Assembly (NCBI GenBank): GCA_963995505.1
Contig: OZ023182.1
Coordinates: 6,254,707 to 6,318,706, forward strand
Reading direction: 5' to 3'
Source: Hypericum androsaemum
Taxonomy: Eukaryota > Streptophyta > Magnoliopsida > Malpighiales > Hypericaceae
DNA: 64,000 bases
Numbering within the stretch: position 1 is the stretch's first letter; each line of letters opens with the position of its first letter. The translations under genes were made by a program, and so were the position numbers. Shown one piece after another: positions 12,031-23,574 of this stretch. The notes under the pieces were generated by a model. The model had not been told where the DNA came from and made no database searches. It was given only the letters and a program-made list of their open reading frames with translations.

Positions 12031-13278
12031 GGGCAAATTACTCTCACATCCCTGTACTTTGGTCACCTAGGGTCCCTGAATTTTGGAAAACAATTTTTCC
12101 GTCCCTAAGTTTTGATGATAATAGACTCTCGGGTCCTTGGAGCCAGAATATTCTATATTCTTCGATGATACTCCACCTAAAAAGACTAAAATGCCCTCCC
12201 ACTTAAAAAAAATAAAAATATCTTTCTTTCCCCTCCATCTTCTTCCTCAATTCATCCTCTTCCTCAAACTTTTAAACCTAATCAATAAACAAAAATCAAC
12301 AAAACTAATGATCTGCCTGAGCTCCTCTGCGACATCCTTCGAGTCCAGCCAGTCATCCATGTCCGCCGCGACGCAGCGGAATGCCAGCTTGGCTACCGCG
12401 CAGACGAGGAGGCCCAGGTCGAGGAGCTGCTGGAGTATCCCCATCTGGATCTTGGACACCACAAGATCCACCAGCGCCACCTCCCCCTTGTCCCTGGCCC
12501 AGTGGTCAACCGCCCTAAGCCGATGAGGGTTCCTCTTCCCTCTCCGTACGAGGGTACCGATGAGGGTTCCTGGAGGAGGAGGAGTTTTCGAAGATGGTCC
12601 TAAACCAGGAGGAGTTGTCGAATATGGTCCTCTTCCTCTTCCCTTTTACGGACGGGGCTCGTCGTTTGTTTCAACGCCGCCACCACTACCCCGACTCCTC
12701 CACCACTTCTTCTTCTTCCACTACTAATCCTTGTATTATTATTAATAATAATAATGTTGAGAGTGATAATTGTGATGGGGATAATAAAAATAAGAATAAT
12801 ATTATTATAATTGTTGGTGAGAATGGTAATATTCTGGGTAGTGGTTACCCACAATCATCGGGGGAGGAGGAGCTACGTGTGATTGAGGAGGAGTTCGAAG
12901 CTTGTGGGATCAGCGTCATTAAAGTTCCCAAGCGAAACCATTTTGTTTTCCCTGTTTCCTCCTCCTCTTCCTCCTCCTCCATGAATCCTCACAAGAAAGA
13001 TTTATTTTTTAGTTTTGATTTTGTCGAAGATGGTGTTGATTGAAGGTAGGAGGGAGGAGTTGAAGGTAGGAAGGAGAAAGGAGAAAGGATTTTTTTTGTT
13101 TTTTTAAGTGAGAGGGGCATTTTGGTCATTTTAAGTGGGAGTTCGCCGGAATATTCTGGCTTCAGGGACCCGAGAGTCTATTATCATCAAAACTTAGGGA
13201 CGGAAAAATCATTTTCCAAAATCCAGGGACCCTAGGGGGAGGGTGACCAAAGTACAGGGACGTGAGGGTAATTTGCCC
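12031..13278. mobile_element. Mutator-like (Pack-MULE type) element in the gypsy LTR
   Basis: The ends form long terminal inverted repeats of roughly 110-120 bp. The left end begins GGGCAAATTACTCTCACATC; the right end is the inverse complement, ending AATTTGCCC at 13278. The insertion is flanked by 9-bp target duplications TTTTAGCTT (12022-12030) and TTTTATCTT (13279-13287), one mismatch, which is the MULE signature. No transposase is present. The interior is GC-rich over 12310-12560 and carries a probable captured gene fragment. Confidence 0.85.
12306..12505 (-). pseudogene. Probable captured receptor-kinase fragment inside the MULE
   Basis: On the minus strand the frame reads DHWARDKGEVALVDLVVSKI, then AVAKLAFRCVAADMDDWLDS, then KDVAEELRQI. 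This resembles the last part of the protein-kinase C-lobe of LRK10L-type receptor-like kinases, where an AxxAxxC segment precedes a DxRP-type motif and a VxxxL helix. Only about 65 codons are present. There is no ATP-binding region or catalytic loop, so no kinase could be made. The family assignment is from pattern recall only. Confidence 0.45.
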
Positions 13279-14545
13279 TTTTATCTTTTATGGTTGAGAC
13301 CAAATTCGGAACCGAGGAGAGCCAAAAATGGAAAATACAAAGATGTGATGAAGCTGTGTAGCACAACTGGCGACGGAAAGTTAACTGGCGATCGCCAGTC
13401 ATGCCTTGAAGGCTTCCCATCGCTAGTGCATTGGCCATCGACAGGGGGGGGGGGGTGTGGACAGAAAGTTTTACGAAGACACAACTGGCGGCCGCCAGTT
13501 CATTAGCAGTTGCCAGTCCTCCGAGATAGATTTTTCTGATGGTTCTTAATTAGTCGGGTTTCAGATTTATTTTAGTTTTATTCAACTCTTGGCCTCCTAT
13601 TTCGGCCTTAGGACCATAATTATATTATTTATCTCATTACTTGGCTAGCAAGACTTTTAGTTTAGGTTAACCTCCTCTAGATTTTCATATTTTCGTGTTA
13701 GACGTTTGGCTATATATAAGCCTTAGTCTCTTAGGTTTTATATATACTTTCTACTGCGACATTGAGACTACTTTTGATCATTAATAAAGTCCCGATTCTG
13801 GGTAGCTACGTGGAGGAGATCGGCGAGGCTTGCTCAAACGACTAAGCTTTCTCTATCTCTATCTTTTATGCTATTTGTTATTATGTCTTCCATTAATGTC
13901 ATGTGCTTTATGATTATGCTCAGTGAGTAGTTCTCTTGTGAGAGCGATGCCCTAATTATGTGATTGATTATTTATGTTAGATTGTGGTTCGAATATCTTT
14001 GGCATTAGTTGTTAGTTGGTATGCTTAATGCTTAATCTAAATTGGCCACTTAGATTATGATTAGAGTTAGCAAGAGTGGACCGAGAGGCACTTGAGTTAA
14101 TGGAAAGAACCAATTAGCATATTCTTATATATTAGCATATTCTTCCTAGGGTAACCCGTTAGAAAGAATCTTCATAATTGGATTAGTCTATTTCTAAGTC
14201 TAATTGATGAGTGGAAGTGTTAATCAGTAACCTAGGTCTTTGCTAGTTTGGTTTTGTCACCCTAATGAGTGAAAGCGTTAGGGAGATACTTTAGAACACT
14301 CCGGATATTAATTGGAGCTTTATAAGAACCATAATCTCGACATAGGTAATTAATTCATAAAAATATCGTGCTCGTTTATCTTCGTTGAATTTATAATTTA
14401 TTTTCGTACTACTTAGTTTACTTTCTTTCAATACATTACCAACCTTATAAACCTCTTAATTCTCCCGCTTCACATAATAGATTGCCTTGATTTCGTATTC
14501 CAATCCTCATTTACGGACCTTATTTAATCACTATACTATTAGGAA

Positions 14546-15545
14546 CCTTACTTAATCATTATCTCATCATCTGAAAGAATTATTTCTTCTATTTTTAATG
14601 GAGGTAAACCAAGTTTGGATCTTTCATCTTTGCCTTCAACCATGATAAAGATCGCAACTTTATCGTTGTTATGAATTTGATTGAGTCGGTGGGGAACAGT
14701 GAGAGTGGGATGGATGCTGAGGGTGGGTGGGGTCTGCTAACTTCCTCTTCCTCTTTAGTTTCAATTTTGGTTGCTGCCAATTTTCGGGTTGAAAGGTGAA
14801 GAGATTGGGAGGTTAATAGTGTTATTGATTTTTTGATGGATGGTTAATAGAAGGGACCTATGTTTTTTTTATGGATATTGCTCTGTTTTTTTAATGGATA
14901 TTGCTCTGTTTTTCACTTGAAAGGTGGATGCTTTGCTTGGATTTTGGGGTAATTGGATTGATGGATATTGCTCTGTTTTTTTTATAGAGGCAGTTTAGAC
15001 GATGATACTGAGTGTCCTATTTTCTGATTAGTAATGGTCAAAATCAAAGAGCATTTGAGTATGGGAGTGCAGCTTCTCTTTAGGCTAGAGTTACATGAGC
15101 AACCTTTGTTCGGTTCCTGTCCAGAACCGTAAACAAATGGTGGTCCGGGTTGGTTCTCGTAACCTTTGTTCTTCCGGTTCCCGTTCCGGGTCAGATGCTC
15201 TGCCATTTGGTCCTAAAAAAGGAGGGGGACGATAGATGGGTATCTTTGAAAATGAGTGGCTGAGGTCGGTAGAAGGAAGCTGACATTCCAAATGCATCCA
15301 GCTTTTCTTTAGATGTTGAATGTCTGGGTTTTTTTTTTTTGTTCTTCTTACTGCGTCTTAACTGGTTAAGTTAGTGGCAGCTGTATCTTTATCTTATGCT
15401 GTCCTCTTGTCAAGCTCGGATACAGATTTTTCTGGACAACTTCTTTTGCTTAGAAATGAACGCTAATTTTATCTGTCATACTTTGTAACTAATATTTGCT
15501 TGATTGGTCATTTTTTATAATGCGATCAGTTTTGTGTTTATGTAG
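14546..15545 (+). other. Region upstream of the YAE1-like gene
   Basis: Presumed promoter, 5' UTR and 5' intron of the following gene; TTATGTAG directly precedes its ATG and could be a splice acceptor. The 20-bp unit ATGGATATTGCTCTGTTTTT occurs three times (about 14872, 14894 and 14962). A minus-strand frame at 14595-14780 could be an orphan exon (see findings). No other coding signal is seen. Confidence 0.4.
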
Positions 15546-17225
15546 ATGGATGGTAGTTTTCGTAAGGAGCTCTACTCAGATAGTTTGGAGCTTTCTGGTT
15601 TAGAAATTGGTCCTAAGCGAACAACTAATTTTCCACAAGGTTAGTGATGCTAACAAACTGTTTGCCTCTTTGTCCGCTCATTGGTTTTATCAAGGCTCAC
15701 TTCGGTTTTTGTGGCGTGAATAGAATGCAAAGGAGCCAGGGAGAGATCCCTCTACTCCTTTTGCTCTATGCTAATAAGCACTGAATCTTTTGATGTTTTA
15801 TTCTATGGATCCATCGAAGACAAACTGTCACCGGATAAACGATTTTCAACTAGGCCACTTTGATTGGGGATCACTGCTTATTTTTAAGTTAGCTAATGAT
15901 ACTTGCTTGTCACGATTGGTGCTGGCAAATGCAATGCTTGGTGACAGCTTTGCATCTGATTGCGTGATCTGTTTTTTTTTAATATTTTAGTTGTTTGGGG
16001 ATTTTGAAGTATCTGCATCTTTTGGCTATAAGTGATGATGCAAAGTTCGGTACTTACGTGATTTGAGTTTCTTTATGTATAAGCAATTCTTTAGCTCTTT
16101 AATGTTTTCTCCCTGACCTGAATTTCTTTTTAGTTGATCAAAAGTTCTCTTGTAGCATTTGCTACTGTCTTCTGATCGCTATATGACATCATTCTTATAT
16201 AGGTGTCGATAATGGTGATTTAGAGGAGGAAGATGCATCTCTGCGGGGTGATCTTGATGATGATAGGGATGGATCTTCTGATTTGAATAGGGAGTGGCAG
16301 AGAAGAAGTGGCCAATTTCACACGGTAGTGTGACATTATGAAGTCGGACGGGACTAATTTAGTAATTAGATAAATCCTTTCGTTCATATTTGATGGCTTC
16401 ATGGACGTTGATCCAGTCATTCTTGATGGATTTCAGATTGGATTCCGTGATGGTGTCATAGCGGGGCAACAAGCTATTGCACAAGAGGGGTTCAATTCAG
16501 GATTTAAGCAATCAGTAGTCGTGGGATACAACTTGGGTGTTCTTAGAGGCATTACCAGGTAAAGAATGACTCATTGTCTACACATATTTGGGAGATACTT
16601 TTATTATCCTAGTAATATGTCAACTTCTTCAACCTGATGTAGTTTTTTGCTTCAAAAGCTCGTATATACAAGACGATAGCCCCTTTATACAAGTGAGAAG
16701 TAATAACTATCACTTCTAGGCATGAATGAGACTTAAATGTTAAATGCTTTATTAGTTTGCTTTTTAGAGCTTTGCATTTCTGATGTCATGAACCAAGAAA
16801 TTATTCTATTAGATAGAATACAGTTAGCTAACCATTCATAAATTCTAAAAAGCAGATTATGACGTAATTATTTAAAAGAATGATCTCATCTTGTTCCCGT
16901 TTTCGTTCATAGTGCACTTGCCTTCCTTTCAGACGACTTGAAAGAGAAGTTGATCGAGACAGAAGAGAGGAGAGACAAACTCCGAAGCTTACACGAGTCC
17001 GTACGGTCTATCTCGACCACGGATGCCATGATGTTATTTTATGATGATATAACAGACAAGAAAATCGCAGCGGAGGGTGACGATGTTGAAACACGTAAAG
17101 CAGAGGAGGAAAATGGCAATGCCGATACTGGTCGCAAATACAAACATATAGATGATTATACCACAGAGCTGAAGTTGCTTATTGCAGAATCTCCTGCAAT
17201 CACACCACATTTGTTACCTCAGTAA
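15546..17225 (+). CDS. YAE1-domain protein (LTO1/YAE1 family)
   Basis: Four exons: 15546-15639, 16203-16324, 16437-16558 and 16913-17225. All introns are GT-AG and phases agree, giving 216 aa. The centre reads IGFRDGVIAGQQAIAQEGFN, then SGFKQSVVVGYNLGVLRGI, a series of glycine-spaced repeats that defines the YAE1 N-terminal domain. The upstream segment is acidic and ends in EWQRRSGQFHT. The C-terminus is charged and helical. In yeast and mammals YAE1 and LTO1 form an adaptor that recruits the ABC protein ABCE1/Rli1 for cytosolic Fe-S cluster insertion; in plants the role is inferred from the family. The start follows a possible splice acceptor, so a non-coding first exon is likely. It is convergent with the next gene, 453 bp away. 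Confidence 0.85.
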
Positions 17226-17678
17226 CCTGTAATTTCTCCAAGACTCAGAAACTGAAATGCTCTCTCACTACTACAGTACTGTTGTGAGTTCTAGTGTTGG
17301 TATTTCAAAAATATTGCAGCATCTTAAATTTTGCAAGTCTGGAAGTATGGAACACATCTAACCCTATTTTGCAAATTGTTTTATACGATTGGAAAAGGAA
17401 TCGAGAAATTGGAATCTAAACATGCATTTTCTTTCTAGTATGGCATATTAGAAAGAAGCCGACATTGCTGCCAGAACTACAATGCGTGTTATTCTGTTGT
17501 CCAAATATTTTGTAGCACGGCTGTTACTTCCAATGTCTCATTACATCTATTGGTTTAGGGTGGTTTCTACATGTACATGAGCAAAGTAGCAGTATGAAGA
17601 GGATAAACCCTAATTCTTGCCAACTTCAATTGCATCTTCAACCCAATAATATCATCCTTGTTGAGGGCAGCAACAATG
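17226..17678. other. Intergenic, between convergent genes
   Basis: Presumed 3' UTRs of the YAE1-like and the TPR-like gene. No open frame or repeat stands out. Confidence 0.6.
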
Positions 17679-20600
17679 CTAATGCGCATTACTACGCTGT
17701 AAAGAAAGCAGTAGTACGAAGAGAATAGGAGAAACAAGCAAAATCATGTATGGCAGGGCTTGACTAAGTAGATCTTCTTGAGTTTCTGGCTCGCCTGTCG
17801 GATAAAGCATATCGTCTCCGATGAAGTACTTTTGGTAGCCCAAGCATATCATCATTTTCATTGCCTGTACACAAGTCAGAATGTAATGCACCGATATTAC
17901 CGAGTGTAGTATTTAAGATTCCTACATGGATAATGGTCGTGTATACAATTCTATAACGAAAAGATTTGAAAAAAGACGGTCGAAAATCAATGAGCTACAC
18001 CAATGGAGGCTACTTTCTTAGATGCTTGGTAAAGCGAATAAGTGCAAGTAATTTCCTTATGCGATGACCTGAACCTATGCTAGATTCAAATGCAAGATTG
18101 AACATTATAGACTTATTTTCACTGCGTGCCTCGTATTTACCTGGAAGCTGAATACAAACAGACTTGCTTTCTTGTTGACTTCGGGATTAGGGTGAGTCTG
18201 AAGTTTCTCATACACCGGTCGAGCCAACTTTTGTCTGCCAATCACAAAAAGTAAGATAACAGTTTGAAGTCACACTTTGCACCTTGCTAACTGAAAGAGT
18301 CTTATAGTTTTGTTCGGCAAAGCACAACAATAAACCAAACCAGTTTCAGCAAGCTATTATAGAGTCTACATGCAGGCATTTGAAGACGAGGAATGCGTGG
18401 TAAATATTATGCAAGTCTTTTCCATTAGAACTCCAAGAATAATAATTTTTTCCTGATTTCATGATCATACTTAATTCCTTTGAATTAAATTCACACGTTC
18501 ATCTACATGATGGCATTAATAGTAAAAAAGAAATATACTTCCTAGTTCCTACCCCATTTAAGAGTACAAATTAGGTCAGGCCTCAGGAGTGTGAAAGAAA
18601 ATTGAAAATTCAGGCAATAAGAACTTCGATTTTGAAGCAAGAGGAACCAGAGACCACAGATCTTAGCCTCAGTTTGGCATGCCTTCATTAGCCTATAACT
18701 AAAAAGTTTAGACCCTCTCGAGTATGAAACCCTTGGCTTAGACCCTCTCGAGTATGAAACCATTGGCCTTAGTGTTGTGTGAATAACACTCATAAATCAA
18801 AGCTCAAACCGTCTTGGAATCACCTTCCTAGACCAGAGATCCTGAAATGCGAACAACAAAGCTTCACAATTTTTCAAGTCAAGTGCCGAATGCCTAAATC
18901 TCCTCTAACTATTGAGACAATAAAAAGTTTTTAGCGGTTTGCAAATCTGGAGCTGTTATAACAGTCTTTAAGATGTTATTTCTTTCTCTTTAATCTAACA
19001 GCGAAGCTAACAGGCATCAGGTGCCAAACAGCTGGTGGAAACATCCCTGTCCTCTTCCCCAACATGAGTTCTGAATTAACCAAAGAACGGTAGTCTCCGA
19101 AGCCCATGCAACTAAATCATGACTCTCTTTGGACTATTGTATAGAAAAAAAGACATTTCAAACATATAGCATGAGAAGAGTAGCTAATATGTTATCAGAT
19201 ACAACTTAGTCAATACCTGCCAAGGGACCTTGACAGACAGCCCACTGCAAAGCAGCTAATCCATGAAGCTCCGTCAACAATTATCAAATTTCACTGATCG
19301 TGAAAAGAAAAACTTGGAGAATGTAACAGTTTCACACGAAGGTGAAAGTACGAAAATGAGTGTTTGTTCAAAAAATATCGTGTTGGATGTGGAACTTGCC
19401 AATTTGAGCACAAAGATAAGCAGAAAGATAAGATTTATAGCATTAAAAGAAGCAAAATCATAACAGCAGCCCTGGCTCATATAAAACTAAAATACCTCAA
19501 ATGGTAATTTGTCCATAACCTCTTGATAATAGGGTAATGCTTCTCTAAGATTCCCAGATTCCATCAAGGAGTCACCATCCGTTAACGCCTGCGAATTAAG
19601 TAAAAAGAGTTGAGCCAGGATAGCAGGTATATAGGGAAAATGCACAATCCACATATTCGATAAGATGGGAGACCTTGGGAACATTATCTATTGGCTTCCA
19701 TTTCATAGCCGTTACACATAAATGAAGAACCAAAAAGAGAATACCTTCTCACATTCCAATTTAACCTTTGGATCAATCACCACACCAGTTTTCCTTTTGT
19801 AGGCAGCAATCAGTTCCCTGGTTCTTTTTTCTTTAGCAGCTCTTTCTTCCTCAGTCTCCAACTCCTCCCCAGGTTGTATGCTTCTTCCACCACCAAACTA
19901 AACACCCTTTGCATAAATAACAGAATCAGATAAGCTCAAAAGTGTGCCTACACATCTCATTTTTTTACAGAGCAAGGACATACGACATTCGATGCCACGA
20001 ATATCCTGACATCCAGCATATCCAACTATTTACACTGCGCTAGATCAGAACCATGATGTTCTCTACCAATGACACAGCAACATCAAAACTCACCGTCTTG
20101 GAGATGTTTGCAGGTCTAGGAAACACACCCCAAGTACAAACCTTTGCCTCATACACATTGGAGTAGTCATCATCCTGGTCAAGTTTGGGTGTCGGTGTGG
20201 AGGTATACCCGAACTTGCTGGTATCACCTACTATTAATGTCACCTCAGGCATATCCTCTCCTGGAAACCGAGCCACGATAGGGCGCAACCCCGGTGGTAG
20301 TCCCCTACCACTCTTCTTTTCCCCGAAATCAAGGCCCACGAAATTAATTTTCGGAAGCGGAGGTTCGTCCAACTTCCTCGCACTCTCACCAATGCAATTG
20401 CTTCACGATTTCTCATCCTTCTTTTCCTGCATTCCTGAATGAGGTTTAAACATAACACCATCAACGGTCCGATACGAGCACGAAAAGGGTATCATTGTGA
20501 TTCATCATTCTCATGTTTCTAAACACAATTCAGTTCCACTAAACACAATTTAGTTCATGGCAAAGTTTATACCTTTATCCTTGAAATCCAATAAAGTATC

Positions 20601-20909
20601 AGTCTTTGGTTCCTTCTCCTCTTCTACTCCAGGACCCACATCGACTTTGGCGCCCTTCTTCTCCATCAGCTTTTTCTTGTAGGCTTCGGCCCTCTGAAAG
20701 GCCAACTTCACGCGGTCAACGTGGGGTTCCAGGTCGGTCTCCGGTGGGTTCTGCGAAGTGGGTCTTGAAGGTTCGGCATTGGAAGGGCTGAGGCAGAAGG
20801 AGGAGAGCTTGGACTTGAAGGAGTTGGTGAAGGGGAGAGAAGAAGCAGGGTGCTTGGTTATTGGGAGATCCAGAAATGGATAATACTGCTGTAGGTGAGG
20901 TGAAGTCAT
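17679..20909 (-). CDS. Plastid-type TPR-like membrane protein gene, frame disturbed as read
   Basis: Exons read on the minus strand: 20909-20573, 20434-20142, 19897-19745, 19588-19496, 19268-19217, 18234-18141 and 17864-17679. The start at 20909 (MTSPHLQQYY) gives a Ser/Pro/Leu-rich, transit-peptide-like N-terminus, then a basic helix (VDRVKLAFQRAEAYKKK). Exon 2 carries DEPPLPKINFVGLDFGEKK and RGLPPGLRP. Exon 4 resembles a TPR helix pair (GDSLMESGNLREALPYYQEV). The last exon ends in a hydrophobic stretch (YMILLVSPILFVLLLSL), a likely membrane anchor. I take it as a plastid, perhaps thylakoid, protein of unknown function. Two problems are seen: an in-frame TGA in exon 2 at 20405-20403, and a one-base phase mismatch between exons 5 and 6. 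A missed micro-exon in the 0.98-kb intron could fix the second but not the first. Confidence 0.65.
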
Positions 20910-21203
20910 AATAGGATTTTGTTTGGTCTGTCCAAAGGACAGAGAGGAGAGGTGTTCGTGAGGTAGGAGAGGTAGTGGGAATGGTGATTTTTTTGGGTGA
21001 TACAACAGGGTGCACGTGGTTTGAAAACGATACCGTTTGTCTAAAAATTTCGGACCATACCTTGAGTCTTCTAAGTGATAAAAGTTGAAATTAATTAGAT
21101 CGGTTAAGTGTTTTAAACCATAAACTACTTGAGTAAGAATTGGTGATTCTGAATAATACTAAAGTGGACTTTTCCAAAATCTTAGGTTGGTTTCACCCAC
21201 ATT

Positions 21204-21745
21204 GGATCCGTTCACGCAATAAATAAATAATTTTTTTTTTCATCAAATTACTATTCAATCCAACCCAATCTAACTCAATCTTTTATCATCTTTATTGGTG
21301 ATCTCATCTAATCCGCTCACCAAATAAATAATTAATTTTTCTCTCATTCACATATTATTTATAATTTAATTTATGTTTACATATAAATTACAATAAATAA
21401 ATAAAATTATGCGTCCATAATTATAACAAAGAAAAAATTAAAATAAAATAACAAAATTAGGATTACATAAATTATGGATCCGCTCACGCAATAAATAAAT
21501 AATTTCTCTTTCATCAAATTATTATTCAATCCAACCCAATCTAATACAATCTTTTACCATTTTTATTGGTGATCTCATCTAATCCGCTCACCAAATAAAT
21601 AATTAATTTCTCTCTCATTCACATATTATTTATAATTTAATTTATGTTTACATATAAATTATAATAAATAAATAAAATTATTCGTCCATAATTATAACAA
21701 TAAAAAATTAAAATAAAATAACAAAATTAGGATTACAAAAGTTAG
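21204..21745. repeat. 272-bp tandem duplication in the Harbinger subterminal region
   Basis: Two adjacent AT-rich units start with GGATCCG at 21204 and 21476. They share long near-identical blocks such as AATCCGCTCACCAAATAAAT. The duplication is local and is not seen at the other end of the element. Confidence 0.85.
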
Positions 21746-21831
21746 AATATAAAATTAGAAAGAAATAAATTGAGCTACAAATAGATTCGTGAAATGATAA
21801 ATTACGAATTTAGAAAATATAAATTACATAT

Positions 21832-23205
21832 TTAATTTCTAGTACCAAATTTTTGCCATATATGCTCAATCAAATCGTTTTTAAGAGCGTTAAGTACTTC
21901 TCTGTTCCAGATTTGTTCTCTATTAGTCATATAATTGGATAGGTCTCCAATACTTTCAGTAGAGAAATGAAAAGCTTCTTCGTCATCTTCTTCTTGTTCT
22001 CCATTTCTTCTTTTTGTAGGTCTCTCATTAAAAAATTCTATCGGATCATAACAGCGGAGGTATGTGTCTCGTTCATCCTCTACTATCATATTGTGCATGA
22101 TGATACAAGCCATCATAATTCTTCCCATTAAGACATTGTTCCAAACAAGACATGGGTGTCGAAGAAATACAAAATAAGCTTGTAGAACTCCAAATGCTCG
22201 CTCGACATCCTTTCTAGCAGCCTCTTGATGTTTAGCGAACAACTTATGCTTTCGAAATTGTGGAAATTTAATCGACTCGACAAATACAGCCCATGAAGGA
22301 TATATCCCATCAGTGAGATAATATGTTATAGCATTTTCGCGACCGTTCACGATGTAATTCACTTTTGGTGCTCGGCCTTCCAAAACATCACTAAAAATTG
22401 GAGACCGGTGGAGTACATTAATATCATTGCATGTACCTGGTGTTCCAAAGAAAGCATGCCATATCCATAAGTCATATGATGCAACAGCTTCTAAAATGAT
22501 TGTTGGCTTTCCACTTCTTCCTGCATATTGCCCAGCCCATGCAGTAGGATAATTTTTCTATTCTCAGTGCATGCAGTCAATACTACCAGTCATGCCTGGA
22601 AATCTACGTTCTTCCCCAACATGGAGTAGCCTTGCCAAATCTTATTCATTGGGCCTTCTCAAGTATTGGTCCCCGAAGCAAAAGATGACACCTTCTACAA
22701 AATTCAAGAGAGATTTTTGTGTCATAGTTTCACTCATTCGCAAGTATTCATCAACGGCATCGGTTGATGACCCATAAGCTAGCACCCTTATAGCTCCAGT
22801 ACATTTCTGCAATGCTGAAAGACCTTGTCTACCTGTGGCATCCGATCTTTGTTAAAAATATCTGCCAGTGGTACTAACGGCCTCTACTATACGAAGGAAT
22901 AATGATCTTTGCATGCAAAATCTACGACGAAAGATCTCATGTGTATACGTTGTCCTGTCGATAAAATAGTCGGTCATCAAGCGCTCCTCGCCAACTTCGC
23001 GTTCTCTATCAATGTATCGTCTTCGCCCTCTAGGAGTTTGATCCTCCACGACCTGATTTGAATTGCTTGTGATCACATCCTCAATTATGCGATCAATTTG
23101 TTGATTCTGTTGAATGACTCGTGCTTCCCATTCATCAAATTCGATGAAATTGGAAGTACCAGAACTTGAATTTGAATCAACCGATGTGCTTTCACTGAGA
23201 GACAT
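21832..23205 (-). pseudogene. Harbinger DDE transposase pseudogene
   Basis: One frame runs the whole length from MSLSESTSVDSN at 23205 to the end at 21832. It is interrupted only by stop codons: TAA at 22854-22852, TAA at 22645-22643, TGA at 22566-22564 and TAG at 22560-22558. The conserved core is readable: DATGRQGLSALQKC, then GMTGSIDCMH (first catalytic Asp) followed by two stops where WEW is expected, then KNYPTAWAGQYAGRSGKPT, then LTDGIYPSW, and ARKDVERAFGVLQ near the third acidic residue. The family is the plant DDE_Tnp_4 / PIF type. The lack of frameshifts points to recent loss by substitution. Confidence 0.88.
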
Positions 23206-23325
23206 TTGTGAAGTGAGATGGGTAAACTATATTGGGGTAGAAATTATGTAGAGAGAAAAAAAGAGAGTAAAGAGATACGAAGGATATTGAATATGTTAAG
23301 TTTGATGCAAATCTAACAATATATA

Positions 23326-23437
23326 TATTTTTGAAAAGTAAATATTACACCTAGTTACAATGTCAATGATTGAACTATTGACCTCCTTGACGTTAAGCAA
23401 CGCCTATGCCACTAGGCCAAATGCCCGTTGGCAATTC
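23326..23437 (-). mobile_element. tRNA-derived SINE, 112 bp, with perfect 11-bp target duplication
   Basis: On the minus strand an A box TGGCCTAGTGG (23419-23409) fits TRGYNNAGTGG exactly. A B-box-like GTTCAATCA (23375-23367) differs from GWTCRANNC at one position. Their spacing is tRNA-like. The 3' end is A/T-rich. The body is flanked by AACAATATATA at 23315-23325 and 23438-23448. It interrupts the Harbinger element between its two genes. Confidence 0.8.
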
Positions 23438-23448
23438 AACAATATATA

Positions 23449-23574
23449 ACATGTGACGGGTAGTGAAAAGTCAAAGTTGAATTGACAACACTATGGCTAC
23501 GGGACAAGTAACATGTGATGGATAGTGAAAAACTAAAGTTGAATTGACAACACTATAGTTATGGGACAAGTAGC
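23449..23574. repeat. Tandem duplication of about 63 bp
   Basis: Two adjacent copies beginning ACATGTGACGG / ACATGTGATGG and containing AAGTTGAATTGACAACACTA. A third partial start (GCATGTGACGGATG) follows before a GC-rich palindromic segment at about 23590-23690. Confidence 0.8.

Larger units (their letters stand above)
11736..14545 (+). repeat. 3' LTR of the gypsy element, interrupted by a MULE and truncated at its right end
   Basis: Starts TGATGAGTGTG after the polypurine tract. Matches the 5' LTR up to about 14545, but the terminal roughly 40 bp seen at 7790-7827 (through TATAACA) are missing and are replaced by a short repeat of GGAACCTTACTTAATCA. A 1.25-kb MULE occupies 12031-13278. Without that insertion the LTR would be about 1.56 kb. 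Confidence 0.8.

Noticed and set aside
12594..13043. 149-codon plus-strand frame in the MULE
   Set aside because: Mostly Asn and Ser runs from AAT and TCC repeats; no recognisable domain and no sign of a promoter. Kept only as part of the MULE interior.
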